The notes under the pieces are model-generated. The model was not told where the DNA came from. It did no database searches and saw only the letters and a list, made by a program, of their open reading frames with translations. A stretch of DNA of 30,838 nt, taken from IMG/VR virus record IMGVR_UViG_3300034101_002745, positions 1 through 30,838 of that record. One strand, written 5' to 3'. The translations under genes were made by a program, and so were the position numbers. The stretch is from a virus. Numbering within the stretch: the first letter of the stretch is position 1; every line of letters begins with the position of its first letter. Positions 19,853-26,765 of this stretch are shown here, piece after piece.

Positions 19853-19889
19853 CCCGCGCTTGGGTCAAACCGGGCGCGGGATTTATTTT
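19853..19889 (+). terminator. Intrinsic terminator after the terminase unit
   Basis: CCCGCGC (19853-19859) pairs with GCGCGGG (19874-19880), extended by TTGG/CCGG through two G-T pairs, loop GTCAAA, then ATTTATTTT. It ends the terminase transcript 12 nt after the last stop and directly precedes a new promoter. Confidence 0.85.
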
Positions 19890-19899
19890 ATATTAGCAC

Positions 19900-19928
19900 T
19901 TGACATATAAATAATAAGATGATAAATA
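19900..19928 (+). promoter_or_regulatory. Promoter of the zinc-finger/ParB-like unit
   Basis: TTGACA at 19900-19905, a 17-nt very AT-rich spacer ending in TGA, and TAAATA at 19923-19928. It shares the extended -10 TGA with the promoters at 6274 and 15299. The following leader has AATTGGAGG and the ATG at 19972. Confidence 0.75.
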
Positions 19929-19971
19929 TGCACCCAACAGCGGGCAATGTGTCCGCTAATTGGAGGCAATC

Positions 19972-20106
19972 ATGGCTAACAAACACACGTGCAAGCGGTG
20001 CGGTTACGAATGGGAGAGCCGATACGCGCATCCCCCGCGTGCCTGCCCGAAATGCAAAAGCTATCGGTGGGCGCTGCCGGTCAAAGAACGGAGGCCGGTC
20101 AAGTGA
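19972..20106 (+). CDS. 44-residue zinc-ribbon protein
   Basis: Strong ribosome binding site (GGAGG, 6 nt). CKRCGYEWESRYAHPPRACPKCKSYRW is a rubredoxin-like CxxC-x14-CxxC ribbon with the aromatic spacing typical of small nucleic-acid-binding proteins. First gene behind its own promoter. The same type of mini zinc ribbon is common in phages; role likely regulatory, unproven. Its stop overlaps the next GTG. Confidence 0.75.
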   Translation: MANKHTCKRCGYEWESRYAHPPRACPKCKSYRWALPVKERRPVK

Positions 20107-20282
20107 ACGATTCTGTATGTTCAATCTGTGCAAAACCAATGACGTCCAACAAGTATGGATGCCATGCGTCTTGCGGTCGGAAAGCAAATCCCAATCAACA
20201 CAAAGAGCCAAGCGCGAGAAAACCGGCAACAACTGATCGAATTCGTGTTTGGCGCAAAACAGAAAATGAGGCTGTCAAGTGA
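20103..20282 (+). CDS. 59-residue zinc-finger protein
   Basis: GTG start overlapping the preceding TGA, with GGAGG 9 nt upstream. CSICAKPMTSNKYGCHASCGRK carries a CxxC...CxxxC cluster; the rest is basic (NPNQHKEPSARKPATTDRIRVWRKT). Probably a zinc-stabilised nucleic-acid-binding protein. Coupled at both ends (GTGA). Confidence 0.65.
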   Translation: MNDSVCSICAKPMTSNKYGCHASCGRKANPNQHKEPSARKPATTDRIRVWRKTENEAVK

Positions 20283-20851
20283 ATGACATGACAAAACCGG
20301 AGCGCATCCAACTGGAGGAACTGGAGACCGTTATCAGCAACGGGATTCAGACATTCGCCGAGGTTGGAAACGCGCTGTTGGCAATCCAAGAAGGGAAGCT
20401 GTACAGGGCCGGGTATAAGACGTTTGAGCGCTATTGCCGTGAAAAGTGGGGGTTTGTTCAACAGTCAGCAACTCGGTTTATAAGGGCGGCGGAAGTGATC
20501 GACAATCTGAAAAGTGAACCCATGGGTTCACTTCCGCAGTCAGAGAGGGTTGCCCGTCCGCTGACCAAGCTGCCCGCCTCCGAACAGCCCGCCGCATGGC
20601 AGGCCGCAACGGACAAGGCGCAGTCAGAGGGGCGCACCGTGCGGGCGCGTGACGTGGAAGAGGCGGTCGAGGAGAAACGCGCAAAAGAGGAGGCGGCAGC
20701 ACAACCGGCAACAGACGAAAGCAGGGGGCCGTCGAAAGGCGTCCGGCTTGCAAGTGAGGCAATCGCCTGCTTGTCAAGGATTCCAAAGAATGACAGGACA
20801 CGCGCCGAAGCGTGGAGCATGGTTTCAAACTGGCTTAAAGCCAACAAGTGA
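20279..20851 (+). CDS. ParB-associated/KorB-like helical DNA-binding protein
   Basis: 190 residues from GTG 20279 overlapping the upstream stop. The motif AEVGNALLAIQEGKLYRAGYKTFERYCREKWGFVQQSATRFIRAAEVIDNL, followed by VARPLTKLPASEQPAAWQAA, is familiar from phage and plasmid proteins that include a helix-turn-helix and often occur with ParB-type proteins. The C-terminal half is a long charged Ala/Glu-rich helix (EEAVEEKRAKEEAAAQ). It probably binds DNA specifically. A role in partition, gene control or DNA packaging is possible. The ParB-domain gene follows 10 nt downstream. Confidence 0.7.
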   Translation: MNDMTKPERIQLEELETVISNGIQTFAEVGNALLAIQEGKLYRAGYKTFERYCREKWGFVQQSATRFIRAAEVIDNLKSEPMGSLPQSERVARPLTKLPASEQPAAWQAATDKAQSEGRTVRARDVEEAVEEKRAKEEAAAQPATDESRGPSKGVRLASEAIACLSRIPKNDRTRAEAWSMVSNWLKANK

Positions 20852-20861
20852 GGATCACAAA

Positions 20862-21623
20862 ATGAAAGCACTGATTCAAGAGACGAAGAATTACGGGCGG
20901 TTTGACTTCGATGTGGAAAACAGGGACTTTGATCCCGGAAAACATCGTGACCTTTTCAAGAAGTTGCAGGCTCACGGATTCGACCCGGCGCGTCCAATCG
21001 TGTGCACACGCGGTAAAAACGGGCGTCTTGTTGTGGTTGACGGGCAGCACCGTTTGAACTTTTGCAGAGACCTGCAAATCCCGGTGTATTTCACAATCAC
21101 AGAGCACGCAGACCCGCGTGAATTCAACTCGTCAAGCATCGGCTGGAGCATCGCTGATTGGGTCAAGTCGTGGCGGTGCTCTGGAAACGAGCATTACGAA
21201 ACGCTGGCAAACTTTGTTGAGAAATACAAGTTGCCTGTTACGACATCGGCAAACATGCTCGCCGGAATTGATAACGGAGGCGGTGCTCACACAGTTGACA
21301 AGATCAAGAAGGGGACGTTTGAAGTCGTTGACGTTCAGTTTGCCGAAGCAACGGCGCAAGCGATTATCTCAATCGTGGAGCACTTCAAAGAGGCGAAGAG
21401 TTTCTTTTTTGTTGCGGCGGTGTCTAAATGCGTGCGGGTGAAAGAGTTCAAGCTGGATCACCTGATACGCAAGATCACTAAGTTTCCGGGACTGTTGAAG
21501 CCGTGCGCCCGCATCGATCAGTATCTCGAAGACATCCAGGCGCTCTACAACTACGCCGACAAGAAGGGGCAAATCCCGTTGAAGTTCCTTGCGAATCAGA
21601 TTAGCAAGACGGCGGCAAAATAA
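20862..21623 (+). CDS. ParB/sulfiredoxin-fold domain protein
   Basis: 253 residues, ATG behind GTGAGGATCACAAA. Residues about 20-85 form a ParB N-terminal-like domain with the signature LVVVDGQHRLNFCRDLQIPVYF, the nucleotide-binding GxxR-like loop region in this superfamily. The remaining ~170 residues are helical (FVEKYKLPVTTSANMLAG, then FFFVAAVSKCVRVKEF) and probably bind DNA or partner proteins. Members act as CTP-dependent clamps, nucleases or regulators. Which applies here is not visible. Last gene of its unit; a terminator follows 22 nt on. Confidence 0.8.
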   Translation: MKALIQETKNYGRFDFDVENRDFDPGKHRDLFKKLQAHGFDPARPIVCTRGKNGRLVVVDGQHRLNFCRDLQIPVYFTITEHADPREFNSSSIGWSIADWVKSWRCSGNEHYETLANFVEKYKLPVTTSANMLAGIDNGGGAHTVDKIKKGTFEVVDVQFAEATAQAIISIVEHFKEAKSFFFVAAVSKCVRVKEFKLDHLIRKITKFPGLLKPCARIDQYLEDIQALYNYADKKGQIPLKFLANQISKTAAK

Positions 21624-21645
21624 CCACCTTCCATCCATCCAACCG

Positions 21646-21674
21646 ACCCCACCTTTAACCGGGTGGGGTTTTTT
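21646..21674 (+). terminator. Intrinsic terminator after the ParB-like unit
   Basis: ACCCCACC (21646-21653) pairs with GGTGGGGT (21662-21669) around an 8-nt loop and is followed by a run of six T (21669-21674). Confidence 0.9.
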
Positions 21675-21711
21675 GCTTTTCCGGTTTTCGTACAATTCTG
21701 CGCCACCCCTA

Positions 21712-21740
21712 TTGACGGCGCGCCCGTATTATGAAAACAT
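21712..21740 (+). promoter_or_regulatory. Possible late promoter
   Basis: TTGACG at 21712-21717, 17 nt ending in TGA, then AAACAT (21735-21740), a poor -10 though the extended TGA is present. It is the only promoter-like sequence between the terminator at 21646 and the structural operon. A late activator may be needed. Downstream, a 14-codon ORF (21739-21783) and a TGCGGA/TCCGCA hairpin (21763-21780) precede a second terminator-like hairpin. Confidence 0.4.
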
Positions 21741-21802
21741 GACGCCGAAAACAACCGGGCAGTGCGGACGGCCATCCGCATAGTCCAAAGCTGACTGAAT
21801 GA

Positions 21803-21849
21803 GACGCGGCTTGTAGGAGCCTACACTTCTACAGCCGCGTCTTTGTTTT
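21803..21849 (+). terminator. Attenuator-like terminator before the structural operon
   Basis: GACGCGGCT-T-GTAG (21803-21816) pairs with CTACAGCCGCGTC (21829-21841) with one bulged T, followed by TTTGTTTT. A competing perfect inverted repeat, TGTAGG-AG-CCTACA (21812-21825), uses part of the same left arm. The structural operon starts 30 nt further on, so readthrough must be controlled. Confidence 0.75.
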
Positions 21850-21879
21850 GCCCGGTAAACTTTTTGAAGGGGCGCGACA

Positions 21880-22419
21880 ATGGGCTACATGCCGCAAACC
21901 ATAATCGCCGGTGAAACAATCTGGATTGCCGCCGCGAATACCGCGCAAGACAAGTCAGATATCACGATTGACGGCGCGACCCCGGCAGCCGGTTACACGC
22001 TCACTTTCCAGTTTGCCGCACAGCCGACGCCGATACCCGTTGCGGCGGTTGCCAACGGCGCGGGTACGGGCTGGACGATTGAAGTCACCGCCGCGCAGAC
22101 GCTGGCATGGAAGGCAGGAAGCGTGGCCTATGCCGCATACGCGACGCTCGCAGGCCGGTCATACGCTGTCGAGAGCGGCGCGATCACCGTCAAGCCGTCA
22201 CCGCTGGCGACATCCTCATGGACGGCGGTCATTGCGGCTTGCGATGCGGCTATCCTGACCTACGCCGGAGACCCGAACGGCAGCCTATCTGTGGACGGAA
22301 TGTCGGTATCGTATCGCAGCCTGACCGACCTGACAAACCTGCGTGACTACGCCCGCACGATGGAGCAACGAGAAACCGGCAACCGGCCCTTGCGGATTAT
22401 CAGAGCGAGGTTCACATGA
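21880..22419 (+). CDS. Head-tail joining protein: beta domain fused to gpW-like C-terminus
   Basis: 179 residues; GAAGGGGCGCGACA before the ATG. Residues about 1-110 form a Thr/Ala-rich beta-sandwich-like domain (TIIAGETIWIAAANTAQDKSDITIDG...TFQFAAQ...). The C-terminal ~65 residues (WTAVIAACDAAILTYAGDP, SLSVDGMSVSYRSLTDLTNLRDYARTMEQRE) resemble gpW, the small lambda head-completion protein, which is only 68 residues. The place between terminase and portal is gpW's place. The fusion suggests a connector protein with an added capsid- or DNA-facing domain. ATGA overlap with the portal gene. Confidence 0.7.
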   Translation: MGYMPQTIIAGETIWIAAANTAQDKSDITIDGATPAAGYTLTFQFAAQPTPIPVAAVANGAGTGWTIEVTAAQTLAWKAGSVAYAAYATLAGRSYAVESGAITVKPSPLATSSWTAVIAACDAAILTYAGDPNGSLSVDGMSVSYRSLTDLTNLRDYARTMEQRETGNRPLRIIRARFT

Positions 22420-24089
22420 CGTTTAACTGGCCTTGGGGAAAGAACCGAGCGCACCGCCCGCAATCATTCGGCGTGCGTGGTTTTCAGGCCGCGCAGACCG
22501 ACCGCCTGCTCGCCGGTTGGAAGTATGACGGGGGTTTCACGCCGTCTGAAATCTCGTCCTATCTCGACACGATCCGGGGCCGGTCGCGTCAAATGGCGAA
22601 GGACTCCCCACACTTCCGGCGCTGGTTGCAGCTTTCGGCAATCAACATCGTCGGGGAAGGTTTCGCGCTGAAATCAACGCCGCATGACGGGGCCCCGGGC
22701 GGGAAAGACTACAAGCTAGACGAACAGGCGGCGCGTTTCATTGAGTGGCATTGGTGGCGCTTCTGCAATTACCGCGACCCGTCAACCGGGCTGACATGGT
22801 GCGACGCGACCGGGCGCAAGACCGACGCCGAGATTGACCGATTAAACGTCAAGACGCAAAAGCGTGACGGCGAATACTTTATCCACATCATGCGCACATC
22901 GGCCAATCCATACGGCGTGGCGTGGCGCGTGTTGCGGCCTGATTGGTGCGATCACACTTACAACAGCACCGGGCTTGCGAATGGTAACATTGTTCACTGC
23001 GGCGTTGAAATGACAGAGCATGACCGCCGCCCGGTGGCGTACTACTTTCACACCGTCCCGAAAAACGCCTATGCCTTCAACGGGCGCGGGTTGCCGCTTG
23101 TCCGCATACCGGCAACCGAGATTATTCACGGCTTTACGCAAGAGGACGAAGACCAGCCGCGCGGCATCCCAGAAGGTTACGCCGGGCTGATGAAGCTGAA
23201 AATGATTGACGAGCTAGACCGGGCGGAGTTGACAGCGGCGCGTGAGGACGCCTGTTCAACGCGGTCTTATGAAGCAGATCGGGCGGCGGACATGGACGCC
23301 TTTTCAGACCTGACGCAGCCGGATAACTCCGACGCTGCACAGGCACTTATGGCCGAGAAAGAGCCAGGCCAATCCATGATCCTGCCGCCCGGTTGGCGTG
23401 AGAAGGTCAACACCCCGCAGCATCCGAACCGTGAGCACGCGCCGTTTAAGGACGGCATGTTGAAAGACGTGGCATCGGCGTTCGGCGTGGAGTATTCCAA
23501 CTACACGAACAACTGGAGCGGGGTATCATTCTCCAGCGTGCGCGTCGGGACAATCAGCGAGCGTGACGGGTACATCGTCCAACAGAATGACTTTATCAGC
23601 CAATGCAAGACGCCGCAATTTCTCGCATGGTTGCGGTCTTTCCTGTCGCTTTCGGTTTCTGGTCAACTGCCGATTGCCAAGTTTGACAAGTTCGCAGAGC
23701 ACGAATATCGCGGGCGGCGCTGGATGTGGGTTGACCCGATGAAGGACATGAACGCCGCTGTTATCGCCGTTGATCGCAAGTGGAAAACGAATACCCAAGT
23801 CGCGTCCGACATGGGGTCTGATTACGCTGACAATGTGGAAACATGGAAGCGCGAACAGTTGCTTGTTGCGGGTGACAGCAAGGAGAATGTGCCGGTTCTT
23901 AATGGAGCGCAGATCACGGCGGCGCTTGAAGTCATGCAGAATTATGCGGCTGGTGACATCGGAAAAGAGTCTGCGGTTGCGCTACTCACTGCGGCAGGCG
24001 TGCCAGCCGACGCCGCGCAAAACATGGTATCAAAACAGATCGTAAAGGAGGCAGACGATGAAGACGAAGACGCCACAGCAGACAAGTGA
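22416..24089 (+). CDS. Portal protein, lambda gpB family
   Basis: 557 residues, close to lambda gpB (533). Family features: GRSRQMAKDSPHFRRWLQLSAINIVGEGFAL near the N-terminus, HWWRFCNYRDPSTGLTW, REGEYFIH-type segment (QKRDGEYFIHIMR), PATEIIHGFTQEDEDQPRGIP, and the ELTAAREDACSTRSYEAD stem-like region, then FGVEYSNYTNNWSGVSFSSVRVGTISERDGY. It makes the dodecameric ring through which DNA enters and leaves the head. The C-terminus is acidic (KEADDEDEDATADK), and its last 32 nt overlap the protease-capsid gene. GAGG precedes the ATG. Confidence 0.9.
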   Translation: MTFNWPWGKNRAHRPQSFGVRGFQAAQTDRLLAGWKYDGGFTPSEISSYLDTIRGRSRQMAKDSPHFRRWLQLSAINIVGEGFALKSTPHDGAPGGKDYKLDEQAARFIEWHWWRFCNYRDPSTGLTWCDATGRKTDAEIDRLNVKTQKRDGEYFIHIMRTSANPYGVAWRVLRPDWCDHTYNSTGLANGNIVHCGVEMTEHDRRPVAYYFHTVPKNAYAFNGRGLPLVRIPATEIIHGFTQEDEDQPRGIPEGYAGLMKLKMIDELDRAELTAAREDACSTRSYEADRAADMDAFSDLTQPDNSDAAQALMAEKEPGQSMILPPGWREKVNTPQHPNREHAPFKDGMLKDVASAFGVEYSNYTNNWSGVSFSSVRVGTISERDGYIVQQNDFISQCKTPQFLAWLRSFLSLSVSGQLPIAKFDKFAEHEYRGRRWMWVDPMKDMNAAVIAVDRKWKTNTQVASDMGSDYADNVETWKREQLLVAGDSKENVPVLNGAQITAALEVMQNYAAGDIGKESAVALLTAAGVPADAAQNMVSKQIVKEADDEDEDATADK

Positions 24090-25893
24090 AAAGACCGAGG
24101 CACCTGATTTGATGATCCGGGCCGCAACGGTTGACATCCGCGCCGCAGATGGTGACGCGCCTGCACAGGTGCGCATGTCGGTTTCGAGTGAAGAGCCTGT
24201 TCTGACGATGGTCTACCTAAATGACAAGTGGCAGCGGGCATACGAGATCCTTGACCACGGCGAAGGCAGTATTGACATGAGCCGTTGCAAGGATGGCCTC
24301 GTGATTCTCGACCGGCATTTTGGCGATCAGGTCGGCTTGATGGCAGTTGAATTGAACAATCGTAAGATGGACGGGCCTGTCGAGTTTTGCTCCGGGCAGA
24401 GAGCGCAAGACATTTCAAAGGACGCGGCAAAAGGACTCCGGCGCAACGTATCAGTGGGATATCTGGTACGCGCCGGAGCTTATCGCATCGAAGGGGAAAA
24501 GGATGGCGTACCGGTGGTACGGGCGCTGTCTTGGACGCCCTACGAAGCGAGCTTTGAGCCGGTGCCTGCGGATACAACGGTCGGCGTAAACCGCGCCGCC
24601 AATCACACCAAAACGGCTGTTGAAACAGCCAAGGAGATCAGAATGGAACCCAAAGACATGGCCGCTCTTTTTGAGCGTGCGGCGAAGTTTGGTATCGGCG
24701 CGGACAAGGTTTCGGCGCTGGTTGCGGACGGCAAGGGCCGGGCCGAGTTGGACGCGATGATCGTGGACAAGCAGGCGGATGACCTCGCCAGCGAGCGCAA
24801 GACCCTTGTGGAGTTCAAGAGCCGCAAGACGGATCGCGCCGAGGCTGGAACCCCGCCCGCCGTTGGCTCGGCTGAAATCGGACTGACCCCGGCGCAGGCG
24901 CGGTCGTACAGCATGCTGCGTGCGATCCAAGGCCAGATTCCGAATTCCGGTGTGGACGCCGGTTTCGAGCGTGAGTGCTCGCAGGAAGTCGCCAAGAAGC
25001 TCGGTCGTGCGGCTCGCGGTTTCTTCGTCCCTTACGATGTGCAGGTTGCCAAGCGCGATTTGCAGATTGCCGGGGCCGGAACCGGATCGAAGTTCGTCGC
25101 CACGAACCTGCTCGCCGGTGACTTTATCACCGCGCTGCGTGCGAACATGGCACTCCCCAAGCTGGGCGTGCGCGTTCTGTCCGGTCTTGTCGGTGACATC
25201 GCCATTCCGAAGGGCGCGGCGGTCACGGCAACGTGGGGCATTGAGACGGCTGACGCCGACGAAGTGACTCCCGTTCTTTCGCAGGTCACTGGCACGCCGA
25301 AGACGGTCAAGGCCCGGACGAATATCAGCCGCAAGCTGATTATGCAGTCCAGTCTGGACGTGGAAGCGTTTGTCCAGAACGAGCTGGCTGTTGCGCTGGC
25401 CGTTGCGATTGACAAGGCCGCGTTCAACGGCGCGGGCACCGCCGAGCCGACTGGACTTCTGACCGGCCCGATCAGCACGGACGTCGCTGTCACCGCTGGC
25501 ACGCCGACCTACGCCGAGATGTGCAACCTCGTCGCCACGGTGACGGGGAAGAACGTCAATCTGGACATGCTCAAGTTCGCCGTGACGAACGAAGTGTTCT
25601 GGAAGTTGGCTGCTACGGCGACCAGCACGAACGGGCCGCTGTTCATTGCCGACATCCTGTCCGGCAAGATCATGGGCCGCGAGACGGTGGTTTCCGAAAA
25701 CGTGACCGCAAACTACGGCTTCATCGGCGACTGGTCGCAGATGATCCTCGGCATGTGGGGCAATGGCCTCGACATCCTGGTTGACCCCTACAGCGGCAGC
25801 AGCAGCGGGCTGGTGAAGGTTGTCAGCTTCATGGACGCCGACATCATGGTTGCGCAGGCCGACGCCTTCGCACACGCCGACATCACTTCGTAG
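24058..25893 (+). CDS. HK97-type prohead protease fused to major capsid protein
   Basis: 611 residues, ATG behind AAAGGAGGCAGACG. Residues about 18-180 are an S78-type prohead protease with likely catalytic His87 (LDRHFGDQ) and Ser132 (RNVSVGYLV). Residues about 195-290 are a charged helical delta/scaffold region (MAALFERAAKFG...LVEFKSRKTDRAE). Residues about 290-611 are the HK97-fold capsid: YDVQVAKRDLQ, LLAGDFITALRANMALPKLGVRVLSG, ISRKLIMQSSLDVEAFVQNELAVALAVAIDKAAFNG, and a C-terminal EVFWKLAATATST...GFIGDWSQMILGMWGNGLDILVDPYS. Protease, scaffold and shell are in one frame; self-cleavage must free the shell protein. An internal ribosome binding site at 24631 offers a second route. Confidence 0.92.
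   Translation: MKTKTPQQTSEKTEAPDLMIRAATVDIRAADGDAPAQVRMSVSSEEPVLTMVYLNDKWQRAYEILDHGEGSIDMSRCKDGLVILDRHFGDQVGLMAVELNNRKMDGPVEFCSGQRAQDISKDAAKGLRRNVSVGYLVRAGAYRIEGEKDGVPVVRALSWTPYEASFEPVPADTTVGVNRAANHTKTAVETAKEIRMEPKDMAALFERAAKFGIGADKVSALVADGKGRAELDAMIVDKQADDLASERKTLVEFKSRKTDRAEAGTPPAVGSAEIGLTPAQARSYSMLRAIQGQIPNSGVDAGFERECSQEVAKKLGRAARGFFVPYDVQVAKRDLQIAGAGTGSKFVATNLLAGDFITALRANMALPKLGVRVLSGLVGDIAIPKGAAVTATWGIETADADEVTPVLSQVTGTPKTVKARTNISRKLIMQSSLDVEAFVQNELAVALAVAIDKAAFNGAGTAEPTGLLTGPISTDVAVTAGTPTYAEMCNLVATVTGKNVNLDMLKFAVTNEVFWKLAATATSTNGPLFIADILSGKIMGRETVVSENVTANYGFIGDWSQMILGMWGNGLDILVDPYSGSSSGLVKVVSFMDADIMVAQADAFAHADITS
24631..24645 (+). promoter_or_regulatory. Internal ribosome binding site and start for free scaffold-capsid protein
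   Basis: AAGGAG (24631-24636), 6 nt, then ATG (24643-24645) in frame with the fusion gene at codon 196, exactly at the junction between protease and delta/scaffold region. Initiation here would give a 416-residue protein, close to the usual length of HK97-type capsid precursors. This resembles the nested scaffold start inside lambda gene C. Confidence 0.65.
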
Positions 25894-25911
25894 TCGGTGG
25901 TTCACAATGAC

Positions 25912-25940
25912 GCCGGTCTGGCCTGAAAAACCAGACCGGC
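25912..25940 (+). terminator. Intercistronic hairpin between capsid and decoration-like genes
   Basis: Perfect 10-bp stem GCCGGTCTGG (25912-25921) / CCAGACCGGC (25931-25940), loop CCTGAAAAA. No T-tract follows; the next ribosome binding site is 15 nt away. It may be a weak terminator, a 3'-end stabiliser for capsid mRNA, or a processing site. Confidence 0.5.
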
Positions 25941-25966
25941 TCACACAGCAAAAAGGAGATGACAAA

Positions 25967-26419
25967 ATGAAGCGATATCTGATTGCGGGCCTGTTGCTCG
26001 CTACGTTTGCGCTGACTTCGCACGCCGCGCTTGACGTGTATGACTCCGTGACCGTCAGCACGCTCGGCAACCCGACGCTTGTGCCGGTCGGCACAACGGT
26101 CACGAATACCGCCGTGGACGTTGCCAACTGCAAGGGCATCGGGAACCTGATTATCACGGTCGGGGCCGGGGCTACGAACGCGGCTGACTACGTTTGCACC
26201 GTCACGCTCAAACACTCGGCGGCAAGCGCGGGAACGTATACGACCGTCACCAATGGCACCGGTACTGCGATGGTTTTCACGACCGCCGCAAGCAACGGAG
26301 TCGGGCGCGTCGTATCGAGCAAACTGGAAGCGGAAGTCTTGAAACGCTACCTGCGGCTTGAAGGCGCGGCGGTCGGCCAAGACGGAAGTTTCGGCGGCGT
26401 ATTCCTCTACAGCAAGTAA
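25967..26419 (+). CDS. Decoration-like head protein with N-terminal signal peptide
   Basis: 150 residues; ATG 25967 behind AAAAGGAGATGACAAA. An in-frame start at 25820 would overlap the capsid gene and is rejected. Residues 1-20 (MKRYLIAGLLLATFALTSHA) are a classic Sec signal with an SHA/A cleavage site. The mature part (TVDVANCKGIGNLIITVGAGATNAADYVCTVTLKHSAAS..., ending KRYLRLEGAAVGQDGSFGGVFLYSK) matches, from memory, small beta-sandwich proteins encoded right after major capsid genes, normally without a signal. Head decoration is inferred from position; export is implied by sequence, so the two conflict. One Cys pair (mature) could form a disulphide outside the cytoplasm. Confidence 0.8.
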   Translation: MKRYLIAGLLLATFALTSHAALDVYDSVTVSTLGNPTLVPVGTTVTNTAVDVANCKGIGNLIITVGAGATNAADYVCTVTLKHSAASAGTYTTVTNGTGTAMVFTTAASNGVGRVVSSKLEAEVLKRYLRLEGAAVGQDGSFGGVFLYSK

Positions 26420-26432
26420 CAATGGGAAGCAC

Positions 26433-26765
26433 ATGTCCGACATCGGCACAACGGCTTTCAATGCGATATACGGCGCAATGCCAGAGGTACGGGCTACCGC
26501 AACCTTTGGCCGCACGGTAGTCGCTCGTTGCCTTTGCTCCGGTGTCGGGCAAACCCGCAACCCTACCGAGATAGGGGCGGGCATTGAGTACGATGTTAGT
26601 CTGCGGATTGTGGCGACGGATGATCCGGCAACCGGGTCAAAGCTAGGCGACATCGTGAAGGTGACGGCATACGGTCAGTCCGTGGCAACGTCTTATCGGA
26701 TCACGGGCAAGCGGGCAATCGGCGGCATTATCAATTTCTCACTGGAGTATCAGCATGGCCAGTAG
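26433..26765 (+). CDS. Head-tail connector, FII position
   Basis: 110 residues. ATG 26433 chosen (weak site GGGAAG upstream); longer in-frame starts run into the preceding gene. MSDIGTTAFNAIYGAMPEVRATATFGRTVVARCLCSG, then a beta-rich body (YDVSLRIVATDD, DIVKVTAYGQ, YRITGKRAIGGIINFSLEYQ). Length and place match lambda gpFII (117 residues), the protein that completes the head and binds the tail; sequence identity to it is not evident. Overlaps the next gene by 11 nt. Confidence 0.65.
   Translation: MSDIGTTAFNAIYGAMPEVRATATFGRTVVARCLCSGVGQTRNPTEIGAGIEYDVSLRIVATDDPATGSKLGDIVKVTAYGQSVATSYRITGKRAIGGIINFSLEYQHGQ

Noticed and set aside
21739-21783. 14-codon ORF as a gene
   Set aside because: No ribosome binding site and very short; kept only as a possible leader peptide in the attenuator discussion.
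24451-26157. 568-codon open frame on the minus strand across the capsid gene
   Set aside because: It is the antisense shadow of a GC-rich, strongly codon-biased gene; the product is Arg/His-rich, has no ribosome binding site, and the plus-strand frame is a clear HK97 protease-capsid.
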